From positions 62,001 through 126,000 of the forward strand of contig NZ_SNZH01000013.1 in assembly GCF_004363655.1 (NCBI RefSeq): a stretch of DNA of 64,000 nucleotides, in the 5' to 3' direction. This document shows positions 1-10,000 of this stretch, piece by piece. The notes beneath the pieces are model-generated. The model was given only the letters and a program-made list of their open reading frames with translations, made no database searches and was not told the origin of the DNA. Both the position numbers and the translations under genes were made by a program. Positions within the stretch are counted from its first letter, which is position 1; the number at the start of each line of letters is the position of its first letter. This DNA is from Tahibacter aquaticus. GTDB lineage: Bacteria; Pseudomonadota; Gammaproteobacteria; Xanthomonadales; Rhodanobacteraceae.

Positions 1-1043
1 GGCACACCGAACAGCTCGATGCCATTGGGCGACCAGCTATTGGCGTACGGGTTGTAGCTGAGCACACCGTAGCGGCGTGCGTTGATCAGTACCCGCGGGG
101 CGCCATTGAGCGACCTTGCGTATTCGATCGTGCTGAAACCGGCCGAACCCCATTCCCACTGCGGCAGGCCATCGGCGCAGGAAGTGGGGGCCGTGGCGAA
201 GAAGTTGCTCGAGCGAAAACAGTTGCGACCGTCGGTCAGCAGAAGTTGTACCGTGCCGGCCTCGACACGGACGACCCTGCCGCCACTCAGCTGGAACAGC
301 AACTGCCAGTTCTGGCCCGCATCGGTGCTGCGGTAGACCGCGCCGTCGAGGGAAACGACGGTGGAGCCGTCCGACACGTATTCGATCTCGGTGACATTGC
401 CGGGCGGCAATCCGGCCAGCGGCGTCCAGCGGGTACCGCCATCGGTACTGCGATACAGGCTGGCGTCACCGGGTGTGAATGGCCCCAGGAATGCACCGGC
501 CAGGACCACCTGCGGCTGCTGCGGGTTGATCGCCATCACGCCCATCGGCTGGCCGGCAGGCAGGTCCGCGACCGGCGCGAAGGTGGCGCCGACGTCCGTA
601 CTGCGCAGCACACCGGAATAGTGCGAAATCAGCAGGCCGTCGGTGGTGACCGTCATGGCCACCGGTGTGTCGAAAGCCGGATGCACATAGCCGGTCGGCG
701 CCCACGACTCGCCGCCATCCTCGCTGCGCAGCAGGCGGCCGCCGCTGTCGAGCAGGAAAAACTGCAAGGGCAAAACCGGCGACGCCGCCAGCAGACGAAT
801 GCCAGTGCCGCCTGTAGCGAACAGACCGACGGCGGTGCTGCGCCAGCGCTGGCCCTCGCCGATGGAAAGGAACAGGCCGTTCTCGGTAGCAGCGAGGATG
901 CGGCTGCTGTTGCCGCTGGCAGCCACCAGGGCGCTGACGCGGGCGCCGCGGGGGCCTAGCGGCTGCCAGTCCTGCGCGGCGGCACAGGTACTGGCAACGG
1001 CAAGGAAAACACCTGCCAGGCGGCAGTAGGTCAAGCGCTTCAT
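1..1043 (-). CDS. Secreted Asp-box (BNR/sortilin-type) propeller protein, C-terminus cut by window edge
   Basis: The frame is open from an ATG at 1043 to the left edge, giving about 347 residues. It begins MKRLTYCRLAGVFLAVAST, a Sec signal peptide ending near CAAAQ. Five Asp-box motifs of the form S-x-D-x-G-x-x-W/F are visible, for example LRSEDGGESW, YRSTDGGTRW and YRSTDAGQNW. It aligns along its length with the next two minus-strand genes, including the shared 'RRYGVL...WSP' block, so it is the third full-size member of a tandem family. By analogy it is a secreted beta-propeller; the ligand or substrate is unknown. No strong Shine-Dalgarno sequence is seen. The missing part should hold about six more Asp boxes and the C-terminal tail seen in its sisters. 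Confidence 0.85.
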   Translation of the reverse strand, partial: MKRLTYCRLAGVFLAVASTCAAAQDWQPLGPRGARVSALVAASGNSSRILAATENGLFLSIGEGQRWRSTAVGLFATGGTGIRLLAASPVLPLQFFLLDSGGRLLRSEDGGESWAPTGYVHPAFDTPVAMTVTTDGLLISHYSGVLRSTDVGATFAPVADLPAGQPMGVMAINPQQPQVVLAGAFLGPFTPGDASLYRSTDGGTRWTPLAGLPPGNVTEIEYVSDGSTVVSLDGAVYRSTDAGQNWQLLFQLSGGRVVRVEAGTVQLLLTDGRNCFRSSNFFATAPTSCADGLPQWEWGSAGFSTIEYARSLNGAPRVLINARRYGVLSYNPYANSWSPNGIELFGV

Positions 1044-1260
1044 GAGGAGTCCGGGAGCTGGGACGCGGAACATAGTGGCCCGTTGCCATGCGCAGTTGCG
1101 CTGCACGCGGCGCCACTGCATCAATCGCAGAACGGCAACTCCACAGGATCATTCACCCGTACCTGCTACCGCAAGCCTGGAATTGCGCCAGACCCTGCCT
1201 GGCCCGCATCCACACGCCACCACCGGCACTGACGCCGGCCGCGGCCTGCCGCCAGACCCA

Positions 1261-3504
1261 TCAGCCTTCGTCAAGACCTGTGTTGAAGATGCGATCGCCC
1301 GGTGCGTCCGCCGTCCAGATGCCACGCTCGCTGCTGACGACCAGGCGGCGCGGGTTGCCCGGCTGCTGGCGCACATCGTTCACCGCGGCCACCGGCAGCT
1401 GCGCGTGCAAGGCAGTCCAGCTGTCGCCGCTGTCTTCGCTGCGCAGCAGACAGCCGCGCTGCTGCTGCAAGGCCGTACCTGCGGCATACAGCACCTGCGG
1501 CGCCGCCGCATCGACCTGCAGGTCATGCACGGCGCAACCCGGCGGCAGCGCGCCGGCCTGGGTCCAGCTCAGGCCACCGTCGCTGCTGCGGTAGATGCTG
1601 GAGGACAGGCCGGGTTCGCCCAGCGCGGCCCAGAGCACACCGCTGCGGCGCGGATGCACAGCCAGCGCAGGCACATCGCGTGTGGTAGTGCTGGAGCCAG
1701 TGAACAGAGGCAGGCCACTGTTGCGCGCCGTCCAGGTGCTGCCACCGTCGGTGCTGGCGAAAACGCCGCTGACGATGCCGGGCGCCTGCGGGGTGTCGCC
1801 GAATTGCAGGTAGTTGCCGACCAGGGCGAGGTAGAGGGTCTGCCCCGCGGCGTCGAACTCCAGATCGACCGGATGCACCGACTGGATGAACTCGTCGGCC
1901 TCGATGCGTGCCGGCAGGCCAGCGCCGACGGCGCTCCACTGTGCGCCGCCCTGGGTACTGCGGATGACGCGGAAATCGCCGTCCTGGCCCGAGCCCTTGC
2001 TCAGCGCGAACACGGTATCGAGCGGGCCTTGCGTACACGCGCCGCGGGCCGGTGGCAGGGCGCAGGAACGCGGGTCCAGCTTGAGCTGATCGACCACGTC
2101 CAGCAGCACGCCCGAAATGCCTCCCTGGCTGAAGGACGGCAGGTTGTCGTTGAGCGCCGTCCAGTTCGCGCCGCCGTCGGTGCTTTTGTAGATGCCGCTG
2201 TTGGTCTGGCCTGCCGGCAGACGCCGGCTGACGCCAGCGGCATACAGCACGGCCGTGGCCGCATCGGCGCTGCGGGTGGGATCGAAGGCGACCGTCCGGA
2301 TAAGCCGCGCCTTGTCGCCCAGGTCGCGCTGCCAGCTGGCACCGCCGTCGCGGCTGCTCAGCAACGGCAGGCCGAAGCTGTCCGTGCGCGACTGGCCGCT
2401 CAGGTACCACTGCGGATCGGTCGGCGCAATGGCCAGGCCGTGGCTGGTCTCGGCCTGCAGGAGGCGGTTGCGCGGACTCCAGACATAGCTCGTGTCGTCC
2501 AGGGCAATCACGCCGTAGCGGCGCGCCGTGGCCAATACGTGGTGCTTGCCGGCGGCATCGGTCGCGCCGATCAGCGATTCGAAATCGGTATTGCCGCCGC
2601 CCCACTGCGGCAGCCCGGCCGTGCATGCCTGCGCGGCGGTGACGAAGAAATCCGCCGAGCGATAGCAGTCGCGCCCGTCGGTCAGCAGCAGTTCGTTGCT
2701 GCCGGGCGAAACACGCGCGACATGGGCGTCGGCCAGCAGGAAGTTCGCTATGGAAGTCCAGCTGACGCCCGCATCGGTACTGCGATAGACCTCGCCGCCG
2801 AGCGAAGTGACGATATCGCTGGCCGTCAGGAACTCGACATTGGCAATATCCACCGGCAGTTCCGAGTGGAGTACCGGCACCCAGTTGACACCGCCGTCGA
2901 CGCTGCGGAAAAGACTGGGATAGCCGTCGAACACCGGGCCCAGAAAGACCCCCGCGAACACTTCCAGCGGCGCGGACGGATTGACGGCCAGCACCCCCAT
3001 CGGCTGCTCCTGCGAAAAATCCACGCCCTGGGTCGGCACGAAGGTGGCGCCAAGGTCGGTGCTGAGGAATACACCGCCGCTGCTGGGCGAGATCAGCAGG
3101 CCGGCGGCACTGATGCCCATACCGACGATGCTGTCGAACTGCGGATGCACGTAGCCGGTAGCGGTCCAGCTCTCGCCGCTGTCTTCGCTGCGCATCAGGC
3201 GGTTGTCGCCGTCGAACAGGAATAGCCGCGCCGGGGCCAGGGGCGAGGCCGCCAGCGCCGACTGGCTCTGGTAGGGCACCGTATTCAGCCCGATACCGAT
3301 GCCACGCCACTGCTGGCCGGCGTCGTCGGAAACGAACAGGCCGTTGTTGGCCAGGGCGAACACCTGGCCAGTGCCGGCATAGCCGCGTACCAGGGCGCGC
3401 ACCTGGCCACCATCAGGCCCCTGCGGCTGCCACTGCTGCGCCTGCGCCACGGTGCCGCAGGCCATTGCCAGTGCCACGGATATACATAGCTTCTTAATAC
3501 ACAT
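1261..3504 (-). CDS. Secreted Asp-box propeller protein, full length
   Basis: This is a 747-residue secreted protein starting MCIKKLCISVALAMACGTVA, a typical Sec signal peptide, with AAAGGA seven bases before the ATG. About eleven Asp-box repeats run through the whole length, for example MRSEDSGESW, YKSTDGGANW and YRSSDGGLSW. The pattern is that of BNR/sortilin-type or photosystem-assembly-like propellers, with no obvious catalytic residues. It ends DRIFNTGLDEG, a tail type shared with neighbours. The upstream sister ends 129 bp before this start, and a further sister lies downstream, so the array may be co-transcribed. The function is unknown; the fold suggests extracellular binding of protein or glycan. 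The long plus-strand ORF opposite it is a GC-driven shadow. Confidence 0.9.
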   Translation of the reverse strand: MCIKKLCISVALAMACGTVAQAQQWQPQGPDGGQVRALVRGYAGTGQVFALANNGLFVSDDAGQQWRGIGIGLNTVPYQSQSALAASPLAPARLFLFDGDNRLMRSEDSGESWTATGYVHPQFDSIVGMGISAAGLLISPSSGGVFLSTDLGATFVPTQGVDFSQEQPMGVLAVNPSAPLEVFAGVFLGPVFDGYPSLFRSVDGGVNWVPVLHSELPVDIANVEFLTASDIVTSLGGEVYRSTDAGVSWTSIANFLLADAHVARVSPGSNELLLTDGRDCYRSADFFVTAAQACTAGLPQWGGGNTDFESLIGATDAAGKHHVLATARRYGVIALDDTSYVWSPRNRLLQAETSHGLAIAPTDPQWYLSGQSRTDSFGLPLLSSRDGGASWQRDLGDKARLIRTVAFDPTRSADAATAVLYAAGVSRRLPAGQTNSGIYKSTDGGANWTALNDNLPSFSQGGISGVLLDVVDQLKLDPRSCALPPARGACTQGPLDTVFALSKGSGQDGDFRVIRSTQGGAQWSAVGAGLPARIEADEFIQSVHPVDLEFDAAGQTLYLALVGNYLQFGDTPQAPGIVSGVFASTDGGSTWTARNSGLPLFTGSSTTTRDVPALAVHPRRSGVLWAALGEPGLSSSIYRSSDGGLSWTQAGALPPGCAVHDLQVDAAAPQVLYAAGTALQQQRGCLLRSEDSGDSWTALHAQLPVAAVNDVRQQPGNPRRLVVSSERGIWTADAPGDRIFNTGLDEG

Positions 3505-3633
3505 TGCTCATTCCTTTGATCGAGTGGGCGAACGCTGCCGTCGCCGGGGCAAGAACCAGGCGCAGCCCGCCGTCCAGCCGGTTGCCGGCCGGCGGCTGCG
3601 CAAAGCGGGGATGATGCGGACTGCGGCTTCGGC

Positions 3634-5859
3634 TCAATCCACGCCGAAGTTGTCGTTGAAGATCCGGTCGGGAGCGACCTTGTTCAGCCATACACCGTGT
3701 TCGGTGGTGACCAGGATGGTGCGCTGGTCCTGCGGGTCCAGGCGCAAATCCGAGACCCGGGCCACCGGCAGGCCCGCATGCAGCGCGGTCCAGGTTTCGC
3801 CGCCGTCTTCGCTGAGAAAGACACAGCCGTGATTGCCGGTGAGGGCGAAGCCCGCGGCGTAGATCAGCTGCGGTGCCGCCGGATCGATGCGCAGGTCGCG
3901 CACATCGCACTGGGCCAGCTCCTCGCCGCCGGGCAACCAGTGGTCGCCGCCGTCCACGGTCTTGTAGATGCGCGAGCCCGCGCCAGGGACGAGGGCCGAT
4001 GCCCATGCGCGCCCGCCGCGGCGGGGATGCGTGACCAGTGCACGCACCGGCTGGTAGGTATCGGCTGCCCCGTCGACCTGCGGCAGACCCGTGCTGCTCT
4101 GGCGCCAGCTGGCTCCGCCATCGCTGCTGCGGAACACGCCGCTGGCAATGGTCGGCGTCAGCGGCGAGCCATCCGGGCTGCTGTAATACGCCGCCGTGGA
4201 CAGATACAGCGTGGCATCGCCGCTGTCGAAATCCAGGTCGGTCGGCAAGACCACCTGCTGGCTGTCCGGCTCGTTCAGCGGCAGCGGCAGTCCGCTGCTC
4301 GAGGCCTGCCAGTGGGCGCCCGCATCGTTGCTCTTGATCACGCGGTAGTGCGACAGCGAGCCTTGGGCATCGCTCAGGGCAAACACGGTCTGCAGCGGTC
4401 CCGACTGGCAGGCGCCGCTGGCCGGCGGCGCGGCGCAGGAACGCGGGTCCAGCGCCAGGCGATGCGTGATGCCGCCGATACCACCCGCGGGCAAGCCGCC
4501 CTGCAGGATCTGCCAGCTGGCACCGCCATCGATGCTTTTGACGATGGCACCGTTCACGCCGAAGCTATAGTTGTCGCCACCGGCCGCGTAGATGTGGGTG
4601 GTCGCCGCCGTCGCGGCCTGGGTCGGATCGATCTGCAGTTCGCGCACGAGTTTTATCGTGTCGCCCAGCGCGGTCTGCCACTCGCCGCCGCCATCCATGC
4701 TGCGGGCCAGCGGATCGCGGCCGGGCACCGAATAGACTCTACCGGCGAAAAGCTGCTGCGAGTCCTGCGGCAACAGCGCGAGCCCGCGTACCGATTCGGC
4801 ACGCAGCCCAGCGCTGCCAGTCTCCCAGCGCTCGCCGTCGCCATTCCAGGCCAGCGCGCCCAGGTTGTTGTTCGGCAGCAGCACGCGATAGGCATGCGCC
4901 GCATGCAGCGGCGCTGCCAGGCTGCGCGGGGCGATCACGCTCGCGGCGCTGCCGCCCAGGCCGTTGCTGCAGTCGTCCAGCGTGAGGAAATAGTCGGCAC
5001 TGCGGTAGCAGCGGCGCGAGTCCACCAGCATGGCCTGCTGGGGAATCGTCGGCAGCACGGCCATGACCATGCCTTGCACATCCGTGTCGCCGCGCGACTC
5101 CCAGTTCTGCCCGCTGTCGCTGCTCACATACAGCTTGCCGCTGGACAGCGCCGCCACCCAGCCGTTGCCGAAAAACTGCACCTGGGTGGTATAGCTGAAC
5201 GTGAATGCCGGGCCTGCTTCGCTCCAGCTAAGGCCGCCGTCGCGGGTCTGGTACATGGCCGGCAGCGGATCGTCGGTAGCGAAAGGTATGGCGCCACCAC
5301 CGGCAATGAGGTGCAGCGGGTCCAGTGGATCCTGCGCCAGGCTCGCCAACGCACGCCAGTCCGGCAGGCCGTTGCCGAGCATGGCGAAGCTGCGCCCGCC
5401 GTCCGTACTTTTGTATACAAACCGCTGGTCCAGGGTCAGGTACAGCTCTTCGCCCGCGCCCGCACCGTCTACCAGTGCCAGCGGCAGCTGTGGCATCGGG
5501 GTGCAATAGCCGGTCGGCTTCCAGTTTTCGCCGAAATCGTCGCTGCGCATCAGGCGGCCATCGGTTTCGAACAGGTACAACCGGCCCGGCCGTTCGCGGT
5601 CGGCCACCAGCAGGTGCGCGTAGAACAGGCTGTTGCTGTCGAGGCCCTTGCCGGCCTCGCGCCAGGTGTAGCCGCTGTCTTCGGAACGGAACAGGCCGGC
5701 GTGGCCCAGGGCGTAGACCCAGGACTCGACATTCGGATCGACCAGCATGGTGCTGACCGGACCGCCTTCGGGTCCCAGCGGTGTCCAGGTGGCGGCGAAT
5801 GCCGGAACGGTGCAAGCCAGCACTACAGCAGCAGCCAATCGGGCGAACATCCTGTCCAT
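3634..5859 (-). CDS. Secreted Asp-box propeller protein, full length
   Basis: This is a 741-residue paralogue of the gene at 1261-3504. The preferred start is the ATG at 5859 (MDRMFARLAAAVVLAC), because AAAGGA lies eight bases upstream and a clean signal peptide ending near PAFAA follows. A longer GTG start at 5892 is possible but would put extra polar residues before the signal peptide. Eleven Asp boxes are visible, including FRSEDSGYTW, YQTRDGGLSW, VKSIDGGASW and FLSEDGGETW. The C-terminus is DRIFNDNFGVD, matching the family tail. It is probably exported and acts outside the inner membrane; ligand and role are unknown. A GTACGT inverted repeat lies in the 5' intergenic region (5981-5998). 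Confidence 0.9.
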   Translation of the reverse strand: MDRMFARLAAAVVLACTVPAFAATWTPLGPEGGPVSTMLVDPNVESWVYALGHAGLFRSEDSGYTWREAGKGLDSNSLFYAHLLVADRERPGRLYLFETDGRLMRSDDFGENWKPTGYCTPMPQLPLALVDGAGAGEELYLTLDQRFVYKSTDGGRSFAMLGNGLPDWRALASLAQDPLDPLHLIAGGGAIPFATDDPLPAMYQTRDGGLSWSEAGPAFTFSYTTQVQFFGNGWVAALSSGKLYVSSDSGQNWESRGDTDVQGMVMAVLPTIPQQAMLVDSRRCYRSADYFLTLDDCSNGLGGSAASVIAPRSLAAPLHAAHAYRVLLPNNNLGALAWNGDGERWETGSAGLRAESVRGLALLPQDSQQLFAGRVYSVPGRDPLARSMDGGGEWQTALGDTIKLVRELQIDPTQAATAATTHIYAAGGDNYSFGVNGAIVKSIDGGASWQILQGGLPAGGIGGITHRLALDPRSCAAPPASGACQSGPLQTVFALSDAQGSLSHYRVIKSNDAGAHWQASSSGLPLPLNEPDSQQVVLPTDLDFDSGDATLYLSTAAYYSSPDGSPLTPTIASGVFRSSDGGASWRQSSTGLPQVDGAADTYQPVRALVTHPRRGGRAWASALVPGAGSRIYKTVDGGDHWLPGGEELAQCDVRDLRIDPAAPQLIYAAGFALTGNHGCVFLSEDGGETWTALHAGLPVARVSDLRLDPQDQRTILVTTEHGVWLNKVAPDRIFNDNFGVD

Positions 5860-5980
5860 TTTTATCATCCTTTGCATTGAGTGCGTCTGCACTGCATCTA
5901 TCGTGACGCCATGCTGGCCTATCGCACAGGCCGTGGCGCTAACCAGCGGTTAGCTGCGCTGACTTTCTACATACTTCTTC

Positions 5981-5998
5981 GTACGTCAAAAAACGTAC
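5981..5998. promoter_or_regulatory. Inverted repeat GTACGT-N6-ACGTAC upstream of the 3634-5859 gene
   Basis: A perfect 6-bp inverted repeat with a CAAAAA spacer lies about 120 bp upstream of the ATG at 5859. A run of T follows it on the plus strand. It could be an operator for the downstream propeller gene or a weak structure from the decayed gene next door. The sequence alone does not decide. Confidence 0.3.
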
Positions 5999-6062
5999 AT
6001 TTTTTTCTGCGCACCAAGGGCGCGGGCACGAGCGAACGCACCGGCGGCCCAGCGGCGATTGG

Positions 6063-6949
6063 TTACAGACCGCTGTCCTCGAAGATCCGGTCCGGCGGCG
6101 ACAGCGTGGTCCAGACGCCATGGCTGCCGGCGATATGCAGACGCCGCTGGTCGGCCGGCGCGATGCGCAGATCCCATACCGCGCCGACCGGCAATTGCGC
6201 ATGCAGCGCGGTCCAGCTGTCGCCGTCGATACTGCGCAAAAGTGGATCATGATTATTTTTTCCCACCCAGCGACCGGTATACAGCACCTGCGGATCGGGC
6301 GGATGCAGCGCCAGGCCGCGCAGGTGTTCCGCCGGCATGCCGGTGTTTTCCGCATACCCGTTGACCGCGTTCTGGTGCACGCGCCGCACGCCGTCCCTGC
6401 CGTGGGGCTGCATCACGCTGTAGCCGCCGAGTGAGTGCCGGGCAATCGCCAGCGTGGCAGGCGGCCTGCCCGCTGCGACCAGGCCGCCGCCGCAGTTCTG
6501 CACCGTGGAGAAAAAGTCGGTGCTGCGCCAGCAGCTTGTCGCGTTGGCGGCAATCTGCTGCGGCGGATCGGCCGGCACTGCGGCGAGGCTCATGTGCCGA
6601 AAAACGCCGCCGCCGCGCTGGGTCCAGGTCTGGCCACTGTCGGCACTGACGTACAGGCGCTCGTCGACGATCGCCACCACTTTGCAGCCGCCGAAGAAGC
6701 GGATATCGGTGACGCAGCAGGCGCCGTCGCCGATGGCAATACTGCTCCAGGTAACGCCTCCGTCGAGCGAACGGTACAAACATAGCCGCCCAGTGCGTAG
6801 ACCGTATTGGACGGGCCCGGATCAGCCATCAGCACGAAGATCTCACCCCCCTCGGGCCCCAGTGCCGTCCACTCCTGCGCGGTTGCCGTCGCGCTGGTGG
6901 CAGCGGCCAGGGCCAGCGCCGCAAGCCAGCCTTTCATCCTTGAATTCAT
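6063..6949 (-). pseudogene. Decayed Asp-box propeller paralogue (two in-frame deletions plus a frameshift)
   Basis: The start at 6949 (MNSRMKGWLAALALAAATS) has AGAGGA eight bases upstream and encodes a signal peptide like its sisters. After 'VYALGGY' the frame breaks near 6780-6784. One extra G there would give the expected G-Y-G-L-Y-R-S and join the second frame (6063-6779), which ends DRIFEDSGL. Repaired, the product is only about 295 residues against about 740 for its sisters. Two blocks are missing, and both junctions fall on Asp boxes: the first box (GLYRS-LDGGVTW) is fused to what is box four in the intact copies, and DPLLRSIDGD is fused to the last box (SWTALHAQLP). This points to recombination between repeats within the gene. 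The single-base shift could be an assembly error, but the deletions cannot. Confidence 0.8.
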
Positions 6950-7093
6950 CCGAAGTTTCCTCTCGTCCCATCGAGGGGCAAGCACCGCTGAGACGAGACA
7001 GCAGCGCCGTTCCCCCAAGCGCGCGAAACGGTTGGCATGGCCAAGGCAGCGCAGAATCGGCAAGACGCGGCCATACGCTGACGCCTGCCACAA

Positions 7094-10000
7094 TCAGTTG
7101 CAGGAACGCCCCAGTTGCGCCGTCAGGCGCTGCAGATCCAGCCGCCCCGGCGCAAAGCCGGCCAGGCTCGGCGTCCAGCTCACCTGGGCCGTATCGGCGC
7201 CGGTAAAGCGGAATGTCGCTGTACCCCAGGGCTGGCGCTGCAGGTCGGCGATGCGGTAGTCGGGCGGGAAATCCGGGCCGCGGGTAATGCCCAGGGTCAT
7301 CGTGGCGCTGTCGCCGTCGATGGGCCCGGCGCCAACCAGGAACAGCGGCTTGCCCCGGTCGAAGACGTACCAGACCGCCACCAGCTGGCGCTGCTCGCCG
7401 CTGCCGAATACGTGCAGGAAGAAACCGTGGCCGCTTTGCGCCGGCTGGAACCAGTTGCCGCTATGGCAAGTGCGCAAGGCAGCACCGGGCGGATCGTCGG
7501 CCGGTGCTGCCGTGGCGACCAGCGATTCCAGCGCCAGCTCGCCGCTGCCGAAGCCGGGTTGGCTGCTGTTCCAGCGCAAGGTGGCGCTGCGCGGCGAGGC
7601 AAAGCGCAGCTCCAGTTCGCCCCAGGGGATACGCTGCACGTCGGCGGCGCGGAAGTCCGGCGGGAAGTTGGCGCCGCGGCTGGCCGTGACCGGCACGCGC
7701 ACCGTGTCGCCGTCGGCGCGGCCTACGCCGATCAGCCAGTACGGCTCGCCGTCCTGGTAGACGAACCAGCTCGCTACCACGTGCACCACGCCGTCGATGA
7801 CGACGGGCTCGATCATCAGGCCGTGGCCGTCCTGCTGCGGGTTCCACCACATGCCGGCGATGCGCGTGTCGATGCGGTAATCGGCCTGGCCGTCGAACTC
7901 GCCCAGCGCCACGCGCCAGACGCCGCGGCCGTAGGTGAAGGCGAACAGCTGCACCGGTGCGCCGGCAGGCGCCACCAGCTTCAGGTCTTCGGTGATGACA
8001 TTGGCATAGCCGCTGTTTTCCACCGCCCAGTGCGCGCCGCCGTCCAGCGACACGAACAGGCCCAGGTCGGTGCCCAGGTACAGCTCTTGCGTATTGCGCG
8101 GATTGATCGCAATGGCGTGCACCGGCACGTCGGGCAGGCTGCCTTCGCCGCTGCCGTCCAGCGGCTGCCAGCTCGCCCCGGCATCGGTCGATTTCCACAC
8201 ATGGATTCCGCCAAACGTGGAATACGTTGCATAGGCGACCGCGCTGTCGTTCGGATCGAAGGCCAGGCGCGACACCCAGCCATCCCGCGGCGCCACCGAC
8301 GGCCAGACCGTCGTGCCGTTGCTCGCCAGCGCGGCATTGCTGCGATGGATGCCGCGGCGATTGCCGACCAGCATGCGGTTCGCATTGCCGCTGGCCACGG
8401 CAATGGCCGAGGTGCGGTTGTCGAACGCACTGCCGCCCATGCGCGTACTCGCCGCGCGCCAGCTGGCTGCGCCGTCGTCGCTGCGCCACAGCCGCGTGCC
8501 GCCCGCATACAGGCGCTGCGGTGCGTTCGGGTCGATCAGGTACGGCATGATGAACAAGGTCTGGTCGTTGAGGCCGCGATTGGCGTCGTCGAAGGTGATG
8601 CCGCCGTTGAGCGACTTGGCCAGCGCGGTGTACTGCGAACTGGCGTACAGCACCTGGGTATTGCCCGGATCGACCGCGGCAAAGCCGCCGTCGCCGCCGA
8701 GGATATGGCGCCAGGCATACGGCCCGGCGCCGTCGCGGCCCAGCCAGGTGCCGTTGTCCTGGGTGCCGCCGAAATAACCGCTGCCGTCGGGAAAGACCGC
8801 GCCGGCATAGAACTGCGTCGTGCCCATGCCACGGCTGGCATCGCGCCAGCGCACGCGCTCGCCGGGCAGCGCGCGGCACAGCGCGGCATCGCCGTAGCCC
8901 AGTGGCGCGCGCGCGTTGTCGCTGATCGACACACCGCCGTCGTGCGTGGCAAACAGGCGCTGGTTGCTGCTGCCGTCGTAGCGCGGATCGAAGCGGATGC
9001 GGTGCTGGTCGGGATGGACGTAGGAATCGTCATTGGCCAGGTAATAGCTGGCCAGGCCAAAGCGGCGCCCGCCGTCGACGGAACGGAACAAGGTCATGCC
9101 GCCGACCCACACGGTATCCGCATCGAGCGGATCGGCCGCGATCGCGTTGTTGTACCAGCCGGCGGCATAGAAATCCGCCGGCGAATTGTCGCCGCAGGCA
9201 CTGGGCTTCACCGCGAAATGGAACTGGAACAGGCTGGCCGACAGCAGGTCGGCCGAGTCGTTGCGCAACTGCGCTTGCCAGGTTTCGCCGCCGTCATCCG
9301 AGCGCCACAGCGCGTGCAGGCCGTTGTCGTAATCGCCAGCGCCGTCGCCATTGCGGTCGAAACCCGGCGCGATGCTGGCCGCCACCGCATACACCACGCG
9401 CGTATCGGCGCGATGGATATCGATCTGCGTGCGGCCCTGGCCGGCTTCCGACAGCACCGTGCGCCACTGGCCATCGTTGCCCGCATCGGTGTTCAGGAAG
9501 ATCGCCGCCGGACACGGCCCGCCGCAGGCGATTGGCGTCACCGTACCCGGCAGCCAGTAGCGGTCGGCCATGGAACGCGAGGCACAGGTGGCGAGCAGCC
9601 AGTCCTGTTCGCGGTCATGACGGATGGCCAGATCGGTACAGCCTTCGTAGCGTGCCAGATCCTGCGCGTCGGCCGGACCCAGCAGGCGCTCGAAACTGGC
9701 GCCGCCGTCGCGCGAACGCCAGATGCCGCTGTTGCTCGCGGCGTACAGGCGGCGCGAATCGCGCGGCGAAAAGACGATATCGCTGACATAGCGGAAATGT
9801 GCATTCTGCGTCGCCAGCAGCGGACTCCAGCTCACGCCGCCGTCGATGCTCTTGAGGATGCCCGAGCCGCTCATCGGCGACCACGGCATGCCGCTGTTGC
9901 GATACAGCTCGCCGGTGCCGGCATACAGCGTATCGGGGCGTTCCGGATCGATCGCCAGCGCGCCGATATTCAGGTTCACCGCATCGTCGGACAGGGGTAG

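Noticed and set aside
1042-5880. Two long plus-strand ORFs of 727 codons each opposite the propeller genes
   Set aside because: They are Arg/Ala/Gly/His/Gln-rich without motifs or signal peptides, and arise from third-codon-position GC bias on the antisense strand.
7115-10000. 961-codon plus-strand ORF
   Set aside because: It is antisense to the propeller lipoprotein, which has a lipobox, ribosome site and clear repeats.
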